Positions 37,732 to 47,316 of a stretch of 64,000 nt of DNA are shown here, piece after piece; positions within the stretch are counted from its first letter, which is position 1, and every line of letters starts with the position of its first letter. Below the pieces are notes generated by a model. It was not told the DNA's origin, did not search any database, and saw only the letters and a list, made by a program, of their open reading frames with translations. The stretch is from positions 201,484-265,483 of the forward strand of contig PLNT01000038.1 in NCBI GenBank assembly GCA_003141895.1, in the 5' to 3' direction. A program made the translations under genes and the position numbers. The DNA is from Bacteroidales bacterium. GTDB taxonomy: Bacteria > Bacteroidota > Bacteroidia > Bacteroidales > VadinHA17.

Positions 37732-38820
37732 ATGAAGAAAGTACTTTTTATCGACCGTGATGGCACTATTGTTATTGAACCTGAAGATGAGCAGGTGGAT
37801 AGCTTCGGGAAGTTGACTTTCCTTCCTGGAGTAATAACATCATTATCGAAGATAGCAAGGGAAACTGATTTTGAGTTAGTGATGGTAACCAACCAGGACG
37901 GGCTGGGAACAGGATCATATCCTGAAGAGACTTTCTGGCCGGTACATAATAAAATGCTGGAAATACTGAAAGGAGAAGGTGTGGTTTTCGATGAAATATT
38001 CATTGACAAAACAATGCCATCACAAAATGCGCCTACACGTAAACCTGGTACCGCAATGCTTGTAAAATATCTCTCACAGGGGATCGACCTCAATTCCTCA
38101 TATGTTATAGGTGACAGACAAACGGATGTTGATCTGGCAAAGAATATGGGATGCAAGGCTATATTTATCGGCAGTAAAAAAATACCGGGTGTGGCACTCT
38201 CAATAAATTCATGGGACGACATATATAAATATCTGAAACATATTCCGCGAACAGCAAGGGTTATGCGAAAAACGTCTGAAACTTTTATAGAAATAGAACT
38301 CAATCTTGACGGAACAGGCAAAAGCACGATTGATACCGGACTCGGTTTTTTTAACCATATGCTTGAACAGATCTCACGTCATGGCAACCTCGATCTTAAT
38401 CTTATAGCTAAAGGGGATCTTCATATTGATGAACATCATACTATAGAAGATGTGGCACTTGCATTTGGCGAAGCAATTCTTAAAGCTCTTGGAGGTAAAA
38501 AAGGGATTGAAAGATATAGCTTTGTTCTGCCTATGGATGATTGTCTCGCACGTGTGGCTCTCGATTTTGGTGGACGACCCTGGTTAGTCTGGGATGTGAA
38601 ATTCACACGGGAGAAAGTTGGAGAAATTCCTGTCGAACTATTCTTCCATTTCTTTAAGTCATTCAGTGATGCGGCAAAATGCAATCTGAATATAAGTGCA
38701 GAAGGTGAAAATGAGCATCATAAGATAGAAGCTATATTCAAAGCATTTGCCAAAGCTATTAAACAGGCAGTCAAACAATCAGATAACTTTAACTTACCTT
38801 CAACGAAAGGCAGTCTATGA
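37732..38820 (+). CDS. hisB: Bifunctional histidinol-phosphatase / imidazoleglycerol-phosphate dehydratase
   Basis: 362 residues, a fusion of the two functions as in E. coli. The N-terminal HAD phosphatase (about 1-165) has nucleophile D8 and D10 in FIDRDGTIV and [16 protein letters not shown]. The C-terminal IGP dehydratase (about 175-362) shows [45 protein letters not shown] and [18 protein letters not shown], with the manganese-binding His motifs. It overlaps hisH by four bases. Confidence 0.97.
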   Translation: MKKVLFIDRDGTIVIEPEDEQVDSFGKLTFLPGVITSLSKIARETDFELVMVTNQDGLGTGSYPEETFWPVHNKMLEILKGEGVVFDEIFIDKTMPSQNAPTRKPGTAMLVKYLSQGIDLNSSYVIGDRQTDVDLAKNMGCKAIFIGSKKIPGVALSINSWDDIYKYLKHIPRTARVMRKTSETFIEIELNLDGTGKSTIDTGLGFFNHMLEQISRHGNLDLNLIAKGDLHIDEHHTIEDVALAFGEAILKALGGKKGIERYSFVLPMDDCLARVALDFGGRPWLVWDVKFTREKVGEIPVELFFHFFKSFSDAAKCNLNISAEGENEHHKIEAIFKAFAKAIKQAVKQSDNFNLPSTKGSL

Positions 38821-39395
38821 TAGCTATAGTTAAATATAATGCCGGCAATATAAAATCTGTTCAAAATGCGCTGGACCGACTTGGTTATAAAAGCATCATA
38901 ACCGACAATCCGTCAGATCTTATAAATGCCGATAAAGTTATCTTCCCGGGAGTCGGAGAAGCTAGTAGTGCCATGAGATATCTCAGGGAAAAAGGTTTGG
39001 ATAAAATAATAACCACATTGAGACAACCTGTGTTGGGAATTTGTCTTGGACTTCAGCTTATGTGCAGATATTCAGAAGAAGGAGATACTGATTGTCTTGG
39101 AGTATATGATGTTAATGTCAGACTGTTCCCTCCTGTCGATAAAATTCCTCATATGGGCTGGCATAATTGCATGACAATAAAAGGTGACCTTTTCAATGGG
39201 GTAAAAGTTGAGAATGATCTTTACTTTGTGCACAGCTATTATGCAGAAATTTCATCTTTCACTACTGCCACATGTGATTATATTGTACCTTTCAGCGCAG
39301 CCATGCAAAAAGATAATTTCTATGCAACTCAATTTCATCCTGAGAAATCAGCAGAGCCGGGTGAGAAAATATTGAAAAACTTTCTGGAATTATGA
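38817..39395 (+). CDS. hisH: Imidazole glycerol phosphate synthase, glutaminase subunit
   Basis: 192 residues. Class I glutamine amidotransferase that feeds ammonia to HisF. Seen: [25 protein letters not shown] (oxyanion region), the catalytic Cys76 in [17 protein letters not shown], and the His/Glu pair in [14 protein letters not shown] overlaps the hisB stop (ATGA), and its own stop overlaps hisA in the same way. Confidence 0.96.
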   Translation: MIAIVKYNAGNIKSVQNALDRLGYKSIITDNPSDLINADKVIFPGVGEASSAMRYLREKGLDKIITTLRQPVLGICLGLQLMCRYSEEGDTDCLGVYDVNVRLFPPVDKIPHMGWHNCMTIKGDLFNGVKVENDLYFVHSYYAEISSFTTATCDYIVPFSAAMQKDNFYATQFHPEKSAEPGEKILKNFLEL

Positions 39396-40105
39396 GGATA
39401 ATTATAGCTATTGATATTTTAGGAGGGAAGTGTGTAAGGCTTACACGAGGAGATTTCAATACAAAAAAAATCTATAATGAAGATCCTCTCGAAATGGCAT
39501 TAAAAATAGAAGACAATGGAATAAAATATTTACATCTTGTTGATCTTGATGGCGCCAAGAACAGGAAAATCGAAAATATCAAAATCCTTGAAAAGATTGC
39601 CAGGAAGACAAATTTAAAAATTGACTTCGGAGGCGGATTAAGAACCTATGATGATCTGATAACTGTATTTAATGCAGGAGCCCGACAGATAACGGCTGGA
39701 AGTATTGCTGTTACTGACCCTGATATCTTTTTACACTGGCTGGCAAAGCTGGGCCAGGAAAAACTGATCCTGGGAGCTGATTGCATTGGAAGAAAAGTTT
39801 CAACTAGTGGTTGGCTTGAAACTTCAGATAAAGAAATCCTCGGATTTATTTCAGATTACAGATCAAAAGGAGTTAAGTATACAATATGCACTGACATAAG
39901 TAAAGACGGAATGCTTCAGGGACCATCAATAAATCTGTACAAAGAGATCCTCAGCCATGTAAAAATTAACCTGATAGCGAGCGGGGGAATCTCATCAGTA
40001 AAAGATATTGAAGACATTATGGAATCAGGTTGTGAAGGAGTTATTATCGGCAAAGCCTTTTACGAGGGAAAAATAACTTTAAAGGAATTAAACAATTTAT
40101 GTTAA
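39392..40105 (+). CDS. hisA: Phosphoribosylformimino-5-aminoimidazole carboxamide ribotide isomerase
   Basis: 237 residues. TIM barrel performing the Amadori isomerisation. Seen: [17 protein letters not shown] with catalytic Asp8, [21 protein letters not shown], the second acid region [14 protein letters not shown], and the phosphate motif [11 protein letters not shown]. Overlaps hisH by four bases and hisF by seven. It is distinct from HisF by the AIDILGG start. Confidence 0.96.
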   Translation: MRIIIAIDILGGKCVRLTRGDFNTKKIYNEDPLEMALKIEDNGIKYLHLVDLDGAKNRKIENIKILEKIARKTNLKIDFGGGLRTYDDLITVFNAGARQITAGSIAVTDPDIFLHWLAKLGQEKLILGADCIGRKVSTSGWLETSDKEILGFISDYRSKGVKYTICTDISKDGMLQGPSINLYKEILSHVKINLIASGGISSVKDIEDIMESGCEGVIIGKAFYEGKITLKELNNLC

Positions 40106-40851
40106 AAAAACGCATTATTGCCTGTCTTGATATAAAAGACGGGAGAACAGTGAAGGGAGTAAATTTTGTCAACCTTGTTGACGCTGGGGATCCCGTTGAA
40201 CTTGCCAAAATCTATGTAAAACAGGGAGCAGATGAATTGGTTTTCCTCGATATAACAGCCACTATAGAAAACAGGAAAGCACTTGCCGGTCTGGTGGAAA
40301 GAATTGCTGCTGAAATTAATATACCATTTACAGTTGGAGGAGGAATTGAAACTGCTGCCGATGTTGCAATCCTTATTAAAGCTGGTGCTGATAAAGTCAC
40401 TATAAATTCGTCTGCTGTAAGGAGACCTGAGCTTATCTCCGAAGTCGCCCGACAATTTGGAAGTCAATGTGTTGTCATTGCAATTGACACAAAACTAATT
40501 GACAATGAATGGATAGTATTTGTAGATGGAGGCCGCACCAGAACTGAGTTAAAAACGGTGAACTGGGCAAACAAGGCTGAAAATCTCGGAGCAGGTGAAA
40601 TACTTCTTACATCAATGAACAATGATGGAACTAAGACCGGGTTTTCGATTGATATAACCGGTGCGGTAAGCTCAAATGTAAATATCCCGGTCATAGCATC
40701 AGGAGGAGCTGGAACTAAGGAAGACTTCCGGGATATTTTTTTTAATACCAGCTGCAGCGGAGCGCTGGCTGCCAGCATTTTTCATTTTGGGGAGATTGAT
40801 ATAAGAGATCTGAAAAAGTATCTTAAATCAGAAGGCATTGCAATAAGATAG
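40099..40851 (+). CDS. hisF: Imidazole glycerol phosphate synthase, cyclase subunit
   Basis: 250 residues. TIM barrel that closes the imidazole ring with ammonia from HisH and releases AICAR. Seen: [19 protein letters not shown] with catalytic Asp11, [48 protein letters not shown] with the second Asp, and [11 protein letters not shown]. Starts within hisA. Confidence 0.97.
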   Translation: MLKKRIIACLDIKDGRTVKGVNFVNLVDAGDPVELAKIYVKQGADELVFLDITATIENRKALAGLVERIAAEINIPFTVGGGIETAADVAILIKAGADKVTINSSAVRRPELISEVARQFGSQCVVIAIDTKLIDNEWIVFVDGGRTRTELKTVNWANKAENLGAGEILLTSMNNDGTKTGFSIDITGAVSSNVNIPVIASGGAGTKEDFRDIFFNTSCSGALAASIFHFGEIDIRDLKKYLKSEGIAIR

Positions 40852-40881
40852 AACACAGAGGAATAAAATAAACGATTCAGT

Positions 40882-41481
40882 ATGGAACAAATCGACTTTA
40901 CAAAAGGTAACGGGCTGGTACCGGTAGTTATTCAGGATAATTCCACTCTTCAGGTTTTGATGGTAGGCTATATGAATGAAGAAGCATTAGCAAAAACCAA
41001 AAAGGGAAAAAAGGTTACTTTTTTCAGCAGGAGCAAAAACCGGCTGTGGACAAAAGGAGAAACCTCAGGTAATTATTTGATAGTTGAAGAGATCCTGAGC
41101 GATTGTGATAATGATTCAATACTGATAAGAGTCGATCCTGCCGGTCCGGTATGCCATACAGGGAGTACTTCGTGTTTCGGGGATGAAACATCAAAGGGTT
41201 TCATCTATGAATTAGAACATATTATCAATCAGCGTATCAAAAAGAATACTGAAGAGTCTTACACAAACAAACTATATAAAAAAGGTATTAATAAAATCGC
41301 TCAAAAAGTCGGGGAAGAAGCTGTTGAATTAATAATAGAAGCGAAAGATGATAATATTGAGTTGTTCCAAAATGAAGCAGCAGATTTGCTTTATCATTTC
41401 CTGATTTTACTGAAATCGAAAAATGTCACATTCAGCAATATTGAATATGTGCTGAAAAAAAGGCATGAAAAGAAAAAATAG
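40882..41481 (+). CDS. hisI: Bifunctional phosphoribosyl-AMP cyclohydrolase / phosphoribosyl-ATP pyrophosphatase
   Basis: 199 residues, HisIE fusion. The N-terminal cyclohydrolase (about 1-110) has MVGYMNEEALAKT, FFSRSKNRLWTKGETSGN and the zinc-binding DCDNDSILIRVDPAGPVCHTG with STSCF. The C-terminal pyrophosphohydrolase (about 112-198) has SYTNKLYKKGINKIAQKVGEEAVELIIEA-like acidic helices (motif shown in part) and EAADLLYHFLILL. Last gene of the his operon, completing all ten activities in eight genes; a palindromic repeat follows 19 bases after the stop. Confidence 0.96.
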   Translation: MEQIDFTKGNGLVPVVIQDNSTLQVLMVGYMNEEALAKTKKGKKVTFFSRSKNRLWTKGETSGNYLIVEEILSDCDNDSILIRVDPAGPVCHTGSTSCFGDETSKGFIYELEHIINQRIKKNTEESYTNKLYKKGINKIAQKVGEEAVELIIEAKDDNIELFQNEAADLLYHFLILLKSKNVTFSNIEYVLKKRHEKKK

Positions 41482-41496
41482 AATGTCATGACATGT

Positions 41497-41534
41497 CAAT
41501 TGTAGGGAACGATCGCGACCGTTCCCTACAATTG
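41497..41534. repeat. 30 bp palindrome family, copy 2 (38 bp with flanks)
   Basis: TGTAGGGAACGATCG and CGACCGTTCCCTACA (41501-41530) differ from perfect symmetry at one pair; the flanks CAAT and ATTG extend the dyad to 38 bp. The same sequence, perfect, lies at 26133-26162. Here it follows hisIE and may end the his transcript, although no T-run follows. Confidence 0.85.
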
Positions 41535-41579
41535 ATAAATATTTACAATTTTTAATCTATTTCTCACTTTTTCTGACTT

Positions 41580-41613
41580 TTTGATTGTTTTTTTAAAAAA
41601 TTAGTTACATTTG
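41580..41613 (+). promoter_or_regulatory. Promoter of the Phe/Tyr operon (Bacteroidota type)
   Basis: TTTG at 41580-41583 and TACATTTG at 41606-41613, 22 bases apart, lie within the known TTG-N17-23-TAnnTTTG range. The leader ORF starts 19 bases downstream. Confidence 0.65.
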
Positions 41614-41631
41614 TAAGCAATAACGCAACTA

Positions 41632-41697
41632 ATGAATAAAGTGTACAAATATTTCGCTTCCTATTTTTACTTCTATTTTTATTTTAAAAACAGATAA
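41632..41697 (+). CDS. Phe/Tyr operon leader peptide
   Basis: A 21-codon ORF, ATG to TAA, with six Tyr and five Phe residues, including the alternating run YFYFYFYF at residues 11-18. It precedes pheA and tyrA, whose products are Phe and Tyr. The mixed Phe/Tyr content suggests the operon responds to a shortage of either aminoacyl-tRNA. Confidence 0.9.
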   Translation: MNKVYKYFASYFYFYFYFKNR

Positions 41698-41698
41698 G

Positions 41699-41768
41699 GG
41701 GATTTTTGTATACAGATAATATAAAATTATATGAAAGCAAGGGTCCCAAAAGGGCCCTTGCTTCTTTT
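41699..41768 (+). promoter_or_regulatory. Phe/Tyr attenuator: terminator hairpin with competing antiterminator
   Basis: Terminator: AAGCAAGGG, bulged T, CCC (41736-41748), loop AAAA, then GGG and CCCTTGCTT (to 41763), with CTTTT after it. Competing pairing: GGGATTTTTGT at 41699-41709 with GCAAGGGTCCC at 41737-41747, eleven consecutive pairs including four G-U. The 41699 segment starts two bases after the leader stop, so ribosome position decides between the two structures. Confidence 0.8.
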
Positions 41769-41782
41769 AATACATCTCAGAA

Positions 41783-42613
41783 ATGAAAATTGCAGTACAA
41801 GGAGAAAAAGGTTGTTTTCATGAAGTCGCTGCACGACAATATTTTAACTATGATGAAATTGAAATATTGGCATGCTCTACATTTGATCTCGAGCTCATAA
41901 CGTTAAAAAATGGAGAAGTTGACTTTGCCGTGATGGCCATTGAAAATGCCAGATCAGGAAGTATTCTTTATAATTATACACTGATAAGAGAATCGGGAAT
42001 GAAGATCCTTGGGGAACATAATCTGAGGATTAAACAGAATCTCATGGCTCTTCCTGACCAGAAAATAACCGACATAAAGGAAATACGGACTCATCCTATT
42101 GCAATTGCACAATGCATGACATTCCTGAATCAGTACCCGGATATAACTCTAATAGAAAGCGATGATACAGCAGGAAGTGCCAGGCAGATAAGCGAATACA
42201 GATTAAAAGCAGTAGCAGCAATCGCCTCAACAAATGTTGCTGAACTTTATGGGCTTCAAATACTTGCGCCGGGTATTGAAACCTATAAACAGAATTATAC
42301 ACGGTTTCTTGTTGTTGGCAGTGAGGACAAAGGCAATACGAGAGGTAATAAAGTGTCAATATGTTTTTCGACCGGACATAAACCTGGATCACTGGCTAAA
42401 GTGCTGGTTAAATTAGCTGAACTTGATATCAATCTTTCAAAAATCCAATCTGTCCCCCGGTTAAACGGAGAATGGGAGTACATGTTCTACGTTGATCTCG
42501 AATTAAATAAAAACACAAAATCTGATGTAATAAGAAGGGTCCTGGATAAGTATACCAGTAACCTTGAAATACTTGGTGTATATTTTAAAGGAGATATGCT
42601 ATATGAAAGTTAA
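41783..42613 (+). CDS. pheA: Prephenate dehydratase
   Basis: 276 residues; monofunctional, without the chorismate mutase domain of E. coli PheA. Converts prephenate to phenylpyruvate. Seen: AVQGEKGCFHEVAARQYF at the start, the FAVMAIENARSGSI region, SDDTAGSARQISE, and the catalytic Thr-Arg-Phe motif in KQNYTRFLVVG at about 171-181. A C-terminal ACT domain (about 193-270, HKPGSLAKVLVKLAELDINLS) should bind Phe for feedback control. Its last 11 bases overlap the aminotransferase start. Confidence 0.95.
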   Translation: MKIAVQGEKGCFHEVAARQYFNYDEIEILACSTFDLELITLKNGEVDFAVMAIENARSGSILYNYTLIRESGMKILGEHNLRIKQNLMALPDQKITDIKEIRTHPIAIAQCMTFLNQYPDITLIESDDTAGSARQISEYRLKAVAAIASTNVAELYGLQILAPGIETYKQNYTRFLVVGSEDKGNTRGNKVSICFSTGHKPGSLAKVLVKLAELDINLSKIQSVPRLNGEWEYMFYVDLELNKNTKSDVIRRVLDKYTSNLEILGVYFKGDMLYES

Positions 42614-43766
42614 ACCTGCCGACCGTACCGCAAGCGTTCAGGAGTACTACTTCTCTCAAAAGCTTGCACAGATTGACAAAATGCGCAGAGAAGGGCTGGA
42701 TGTCATTAATCTTGGCATTGGCAGTCCCGATCAACCACCTTCGGAAAATACTGTTTCAGCACTTATTGATGAAGCCAGAAAGCCGACATCACATGGCTAT
42801 CAAAGTTATTCAGGCATACCAGCCCTCCGTAAGGGATTTGCTGACTGGTATAAAAAATATTTCCATGTTTCCCTGAATCCTGATAACGAAATTCTGCTTC
42901 TTATGGGCAGCAAGGAAGGAATAATGCACATTAGTATGGCATTTGTAAATCCGGGTGATGAAGTTCTGGTCCCCGACCCCGGATACCCTACCTATTCCTC
43001 GGTTACAAATCTCGTTGGCGGCATAGTCAGGAAATATGGGCTAACGGAAGAAAAGGGATGGCTTCCCGATTTGAAAGCTCTGGGAAAGAGCGATCTGACC
43101 AAAGTCAAACTTATGTGGGTAAATTATCCAAATATGCCAACCGGAGTCAGAGGGTCAGTCGAACTGTTTGAAAACCTTGTCAGCTTTTCAAGGAAACACA
43201 AAATTCTTCTTGTCAACGACAATCCTTACAGCTTCATATTAAATAATGATTATCAGAGTCTGCTTCAGGTGGAAGGAGCAAAAGAAACCGCCCTGGAACT
43301 CAATTCACTGAGTAAATCTCATAACATGGCCGGCTGGAGAATCGGAATGGTTGCAGGCGACAGTGATTATATTAAAACTATTCTGAAGGTAAAAAGCAAC
43401 ATGGATTCGGGTATGTTCCTTGGAATGCAAATGGCTGCTGTCGATGCACTTAAAAACGGAGAATCATGGTTTAGTTCAGTAAACTCTGTCTACATAAAAC
43501 GGAAGAAAATAGTTGAAGAAATAATGGATGCTCTTAATTGCCATTATGATAAATCACAGGTTGGTCTGTTTGTCTGGGGTCGCATTCCTGAAGAAATTAT
43601 TAATTGTGAAGTTTACATTGAAGAGATTCTGAACACATCACATGTGTTTATCACGCCCGGATTCATTTTTGGAGAAATGGGTCAGAGATATATTCGTATT
43701 TCATTATGCGCAACTGAGAAAAGACTTGAAGAAGCAAAAGAAAGATTAAAAATTCATCTGAAATAA
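42603..43766 (+). CDS. Class I/II aminotransferase (aromatic or prephenate aminotransferase role)
   Basis: 387 residues from the ATG at 42603; an in-frame TTG at 42564 lies deep in pheA and is not used. PLP-dependent fold-type I enzyme. Seen: INLGIGSPDQPPSE, HGYQSYSGIPALRKGFADW, PDPGYPTYSS, NYPNMPTG, NDNPYSFI and the PLP Lys in LNSLSKSHNMAGWRIGM. Wedged between pheA and tyrA, it most likely transaminates phenylpyruvate and hydroxyphenylpyruvate, or prephenate. By sequence alone it could also be LL-diaminopimelate or aspartate aminotransferase-like; the operon favours the aromatic role. Confidence 0.88.
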   Translation: MKVKPADRTASVQEYYFSQKLAQIDKMRREGLDVINLGIGSPDQPPSENTVSALIDEARKPTSHGYQSYSGIPALRKGFADWYKKYFHVSLNPDNEILLLMGSKEGIMHISMAFVNPGDEVLVPDPGYPTYSSVTNLVGGIVRKYGLTEEKGWLPDLKALGKSDLTKVKLMWVNYPNMPTGVRGSVELFENLVSFSRKHKILLVNDNPYSFILNNDYQSLLQVEGAKETALELNSLSKSHNMAGWRIGMVAGDSDYIKTILKVKSNMDSGMFLGMQMAAVDALKNGESWFSSVNSVYIKRKKIVEEIMDALNCHYDKSQVGLFVWGRIPEEIINCEVYIEEILNTSHVFITPGFIFGEMGQRYIRISLCATEKRLEEAKERLKIHLK

Positions 43767-43772
43767 AAAGAA

Positions 43773-44618
43773 ATGACAGTAACAGTGGTTGGAATCGGAC
43801 TAATCGGAGGATCGCTAATGGTAGATCTTCGTAAAAGAGGTTTTGCTGATAAAATAATCGGAGTTGACACCAATATGCATCATCAGAATATAGCGTTACT
43901 ATGTGGGCTGATTGATGAAAATGATACTCTTGAAAATGCAGTGGAAAAGAGTGATCTTATAATACTTTCAACACCGGTAAATACAAATTGCAAAATGCTG
44001 CCCGGAATTCTCGATAAACTCTCAGGTACTTCAAAAATTGTTGCTGATATGGGTTCAACAAAAGGGAGTATAGCTAATGTTTCAAAAAATCATCCGGCAA
44101 GGGGCAGATATGTAGCCGTTCATCCAATGGCAGGTACGGAATATTCAGGTCCTCTGGCCGCTATAGGTAAACTTTTTGATTACAAAACTGCAATTATCTG
44201 TGACAAAGAGTTGAGTGACCCCGATGCTCTGTCGACGGTTGAAAAAATGCTTGACTTGTTAAACATGCATAAAGTATACATGAACTCAAGTGAACACGAT
44301 GTTCATGTAGCCTATATCTCCCATATATCTCATATAACTTCATTTTCACTGGCATTAAGCGTCCTCGAGAAGGAACAGGAAGAACAAAATATTCTTACCC
44401 TCGCCGGTGGTGGTTTCGAAAGTACAGTCCGTCTGGCTAAGAGCAACGGGGAGACATGGGCACCGATCTTCCTTGAAAATTCAAAATATATCCTTGAAGT
44501 CATGGATACATATATTGAGAAGATGAACGCATTCAGGAAAAAAATTTCAGAAAAAGATCTTGAAGGACTAAAAGCCCTGATGGAGGAAGCCAATAAGATA
44601 AGGAAGATACTAAATTAA
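43773..44618 (+). CDS. tyrA: Prephenate dehydrogenase
   Basis: 281 residues, monofunctional. Oxidative decarboxylation of prephenate to 4-hydroxyphenylpyruvate. Seen: Rossmann motif VVGIGLIGGSLMVDL at about 4-18, acidic residue of the second strand in GVDTN suggesting NAD rather than NADP, DMGSTKGSI, the active-site HPMAGTEYSGP, and YISHISHITSFSLAL. No ACT domain follows. It lies six bases after the aminotransferase and a 166-base repeat-containing gap precedes the next gene. Confidence 0.94.
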   Translation: MTVTVVGIGLIGGSLMVDLRKRGFADKIIGVDTNMHHQNIALLCGLIDENDTLENAVEKSDLIILSTPVNTNCKMLPGILDKLSGTSKIVADMGSTKGSIANVSKNHPARGRYVAVHPMAGTEYSGPLAAIGKLFDYKTAIICDKELSDPDALSTVEKMLDLLNMHKVYMNSSEHDVHVAYISHISHITSFSLALSVLEKEQEEQNILTLAGGGFESTVRLAKSNGETWAPIFLENSKYILEVMDTYIEKMNAFRKKISEKDLEGLKALMEEANKIRKILN

Positions 44619-44654
44619 AGTTTGGAGATTTAGAGCCAACTCACCTGCTACGCG

Positions 44655-44747
44655 GGAGCTCCCCTAAAGGGGAGCAAAATCTCTGACTATTAGTTAACTT
44701 AAATATAATAGAAGATTTTACCCCCCTTTAGGGGATAGGGGGGGCAA
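44655..44747. repeat. GC-rich palindromic repeats inside the aromatic operon
   Basis: GCTCCCCT-AA-AGGGGAGC at 44658-44675 is a perfect hairpin. ACCCCCCTTTAGGGGATAGGGGGGG at about 44720-44744 is a second, imperfect one. Both differ strongly in composition from the flanking AT-rich DNA. They lie between tyrA and the DAHP synthase gene, where they could attenuate or protect the transcript. Confidence 0.6.
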
Positions 44748-44784
44748 AGGGAACAAATTATTTGACAAATTAACTTTTAATATA

Positions 44785-45900
44785 ATGGAAGTAGAACTTA
44801 AAAATTCCCTGATTCAGGACTGGAGAGGTCATAAAGGGAGACCTTTTCTGATATCCGGACCATGCAGTGCGGAAACAGAGGAACAGGTTATGGAAACAGC
44901 CACTCAATTGGCTCAGATAAAACAGGTAAGTGTATTCAGAGCTGGCATCTGGAAACCAAGAACCCGTCCTAATTCATTTGAAGGGGTGGGAATTGAAGGA
45001 TTAAAGTGGCTCAGAAGGGTTAAACAGGAAACCGGTCTGCTGGTAGGCACTGAAGTAGCCAACGAAAAGCATGTATATGAAGCTTTGAAATATGGAATTG
45101 ATATGTTGTGGATCGGTGCCCGGACTTCCGTTAACCCTTTTACGGTCCAGGAGATCTCGGATGCATTGAGCGGAGTGGATGTAATGGTTCTGATAAAAAA
45201 TCCTATCAATCCTGACCTTGAGCTGTGGATAGGAGCTATTGAAAGAATAGCCCGGGCAGGTATCACACGGATAGGTGCAATACACAGAGGATTCTCTTCC
45301 TATGAAAAAACTTTATACCGCAATCAACCAAACTGGCAATTGCCGATTGAACTCCGACGGAGAATTCCTGATCTTCCTATTATATGCGACCCGAGTCATA
45401 TTGGAGGTGCAAGGCAATTCCTGCACGAAATTTCGCAGAAAGCAATGGATCTTAATTTCGATGGCTTGATGCTCGAATCTCATATCGACCCTTCAAAAGC
45501 ATTAAGTGATGCAGCTCAACAACTGACCCCAAATGATCTGAAGGAACTTTTAAGCAGGCTGATTCTTCGTAATCCAAGCACTTCCGACCCGAGATTACTC
45601 GACGTATTGGGGGAATTGAGGCAGCAGATCGATGTTTACGATGATCATCTCCTCGATCTCATGGAACAAAGAATGAAAGTTGCAGAAACAATAGGCCGTT
45701 ATAAAAAGGAAAATAATATTACTATCTTGCAGACAACAAGGTGGGAGGAAATAATTAATAAAGTTATTGCAAAAGGTCTTGCCAAGGGGCTTAGTCCCGA
45801 ACTGATAGATACAATATTTAAAGCCATTCATCAGGAGTCTATTAATCACCAGATGAAAGTGATGAATACGGATGTGAAAAGCCAGAACGGGAAAGAGTAA
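44785..45900 (+). CDS. Bifunctional DAHP synthase / chorismate mutase
   Basis: 371 residues. The N-terminal domain (about 1-262) is a type I-beta DAHP synthase related to KDO8P synthase: FLISGPCSAETEEQ, FRAGIWKPRTRPNSFEGVG, GTEVANEKHV, LWIGARTSVNPF, GAIHRGFSSYE, PIICDPSHIGGARQF, GLMLESHIDPSKA. The C-terminal AroQ-type chorismate mutase (about 270-360) has LRQQIDVYDDHLLDLMEQRMKVAE. Fusion places the mutase as regulatory domain of the first shikimate enzyme, a design known from Bacteroidota and Bacillus. It supplies prephenate for both pheA and tyrA, which lack mutase domains. Gene symbols for this fusion vary (aroA(G), aroG, pheA-like), so none is given. Confidence 0.94.
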   Translation: MEVELKNSLIQDWRGHKGRPFLISGPCSAETEEQVMETATQLAQIKQVSVFRAGIWKPRTRPNSFEGVGIEGLKWLRRVKQETGLLVGTEVANEKHVYEALKYGIDMLWIGARTSVNPFTVQEISDALSGVDVMVLIKNPINPDLELWIGAIERIARAGITRIGAIHRGFSSYEKTLYRNQPNWQLPIELRRRIPDLPIICDPSHIGGARQFLHEISQKAMDLNFDGLMLESHIDPSKALSDAAQQLTPNDLKELLSRLILRNPSTSDPRLLDVLGELRQQIDVYDDHLLDLMEQRMKVAETIGRYKKENNITILQTTRWEEIINKVIAKGLAKGLSPELIDTIFKAIHQESINHQMKVMNTDVKSQNGKE

Positions 45901-45916
45901 ACAAAATAAATAATAT

Positions 45917-47167
45917 ATGGAAAGATATTTAGAACCGTCAGCATTAAAGGGCAGCATAAAAGCTCCAGCTTCTAAAAGCATGACTCAACGGGCAATTGCT
46001 GCTGCGTTACTGGCTGATGGAGAAAGTATAATCCATAATCCCTCGTATTGCGACGACTCTTTGGCAGCAATGAGTATCGCGGTTGGCCTTGGTGCCAGGA
46101 TTGAACCACAGGTCACTGAAATGAAAATCTTAGGATCTGTTGTTCTGAAAGAACCAAAACTGAATTGCGGTGAATCGGGTCTGGCAATCAGGATGTTCTC
46201 CCCTATTGCTGCATTATATCCTGTGGAAATTTGCATGATTGGAGCTAATTCTCTAAAGAAGAGACCAATGTTCATGATAGAAGAAGCTTTAAATCAACTT
46301 GGCGCAAAGTGTACAAGCACATCGGGTTTTCTTCCTCTTTCTATTCGTGGACCGATAAGCGGCGGAAGATGTGAAATTGACGGATCGGTCAGCAGTCAAC
46401 TATTAACTGGGCTTTTGATGGCTCTCCCATTAGCCAGAAAAGACTCAGAAATTAAAGTCAATAACCTGAAAAGCAAACCATATATTGACATGACGATCGA
46501 GATTCTGAGTTCATGCGGGATAACAATTGAAAATCAAGGTTATTCATTGTTCAGAATTCCCGGCAAACAAAAATATAAACCTGTCAATTATAAGGTTGAA
46601 GGCGACTGGAGTGGCGGAGCTTTTCTGCTGGTCGCCGGAGCAATTAACGGACATATGACCGTAAGTGGTCTTAGGAAAGACAGCAGGCAGAGCGATATGT
46701 CGATTGTTTACGCACTTGAAAAAGCCGGTGCAAAAATGATAATTGGTGATGACCGGATTGAAATTTCCAAATCAAAATTAACAGCATTTGATTTTGATGC
46801 CACAGAATCACCTGATCTGTTTCCACCGCTTGTCGCCCTTGCTTCATATTGCAATGGGACGTCTGTTATCAAGGGTGTTTCCAGACTGATTTACAAGGAG
46901 AGCGACCGTGCTAAAACACTTAAAGAAGAGTTTGGCAAAATGAATATTAAAATAGAAATTAAAGATGATCTGATGTATGTAATAGGCGGTAGTCCTTTAA
47001 GCTCTAAAGTTGAATCTCATGAAGATCACCGAATTGCAATGGCCGTAGCAATTACCTCCCTTGGTGCTTCAGGAAGAGTTTATATAAGAGATTCACAATG
47101 TGTAGCTAAATCATACCCCGGTTTTTTTGATGATCTGAGGCAACTCGGGGCCTTAGTTCATGAATAA
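45917..47167 (+). CDS. aroA: 3-phosphoshikimate 1-carboxyvinyltransferase (EPSP synthase)
   Basis: 416 residues. Transfers the enolpyruvyl group of PEP to shikimate-3-phosphate. Seen: GSIKAPASKSMTQRAIAAALLADG at about 12-30 (quoted in part), LNCGESGLAIRMF, GSVSSQLLTGLLMALPLA, KPYIDMTIEIL, the catalytic ESPDLFPPL with Asp/Glu, KESDRAKTL and the C-terminal SHEDHRIAMA. It lies 16 bases after the DAHP synthase. A gap with the Trp leader follows. Residue content does not by eye assign it to class I or II. Confidence 0.95.
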   Translation: MERYLEPSALKGSIKAPASKSMTQRAIAAALLADGESIIHNPSYCDDSLAAMSIAVGLGARIEPQVTEMKILGSVVLKEPKLNCGESGLAIRMFSPIAALYPVEICMIGANSLKKRPMFMIEEALNQLGAKCTSTSGFLPLSIRGPISGGRCEIDGSVSSQLLTGLLMALPLARKDSEIKVNNLKSKPYIDMTIEILSSCGITIENQGYSLFRIPGKQKYKPVNYKVEGDWSGGAFLLVAGAINGHMTVSGLRKDSRQSDMSIVYALEKAGAKMIIGDDRIEISKSKLTAFDFDATESPDLFPPLVALASYCNGTSVIKGVSRLIYKESDRAKTLKEEFGKMNIKIEIKDDLMYVIGGSPLSSKVESHEDHRIAMAVAITSLGASGRVYIRDSQCVAKSYPGFFDDLRQLGALVHE

Positions 47168-47245
47168 TACGTAAAGTCTGATTTTTAGTCTTTTCTGTTA
47201 TGAAAAGGACCCAATACATTGTATTTTTTAAAAATAAATTGATTT

Positions 47246-47278
47246 TTTGATGATATTTTGAATTTTTGATTATTTTTG
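47246..47278 (+). promoter_or_regulatory. Promoter upstream of the Trp leader (Bacteroidota type)
   Basis: TTTG at 47246-47249 and TATTTTTG at 47271-47278, 21 bases apart, fit TTG-N17-23-TAnnTTTG. The region is T-rich, so several alternative TTTG matches exist and the exact pair is uncertain. Confidence 0.55.
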
Positions 47279-47316
47279 TGGCAGATTAAACCAGTTTAGC
47301 GGTTTATTAATTTTAA

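Noticed and set aside
42564..42602. TTG start extending the aminotransferase by 13 codons
   Set aside because: The extension would lie inside pheA and is not conserved-looking; the ATG at 42603 gives a normal start and a short overlap.
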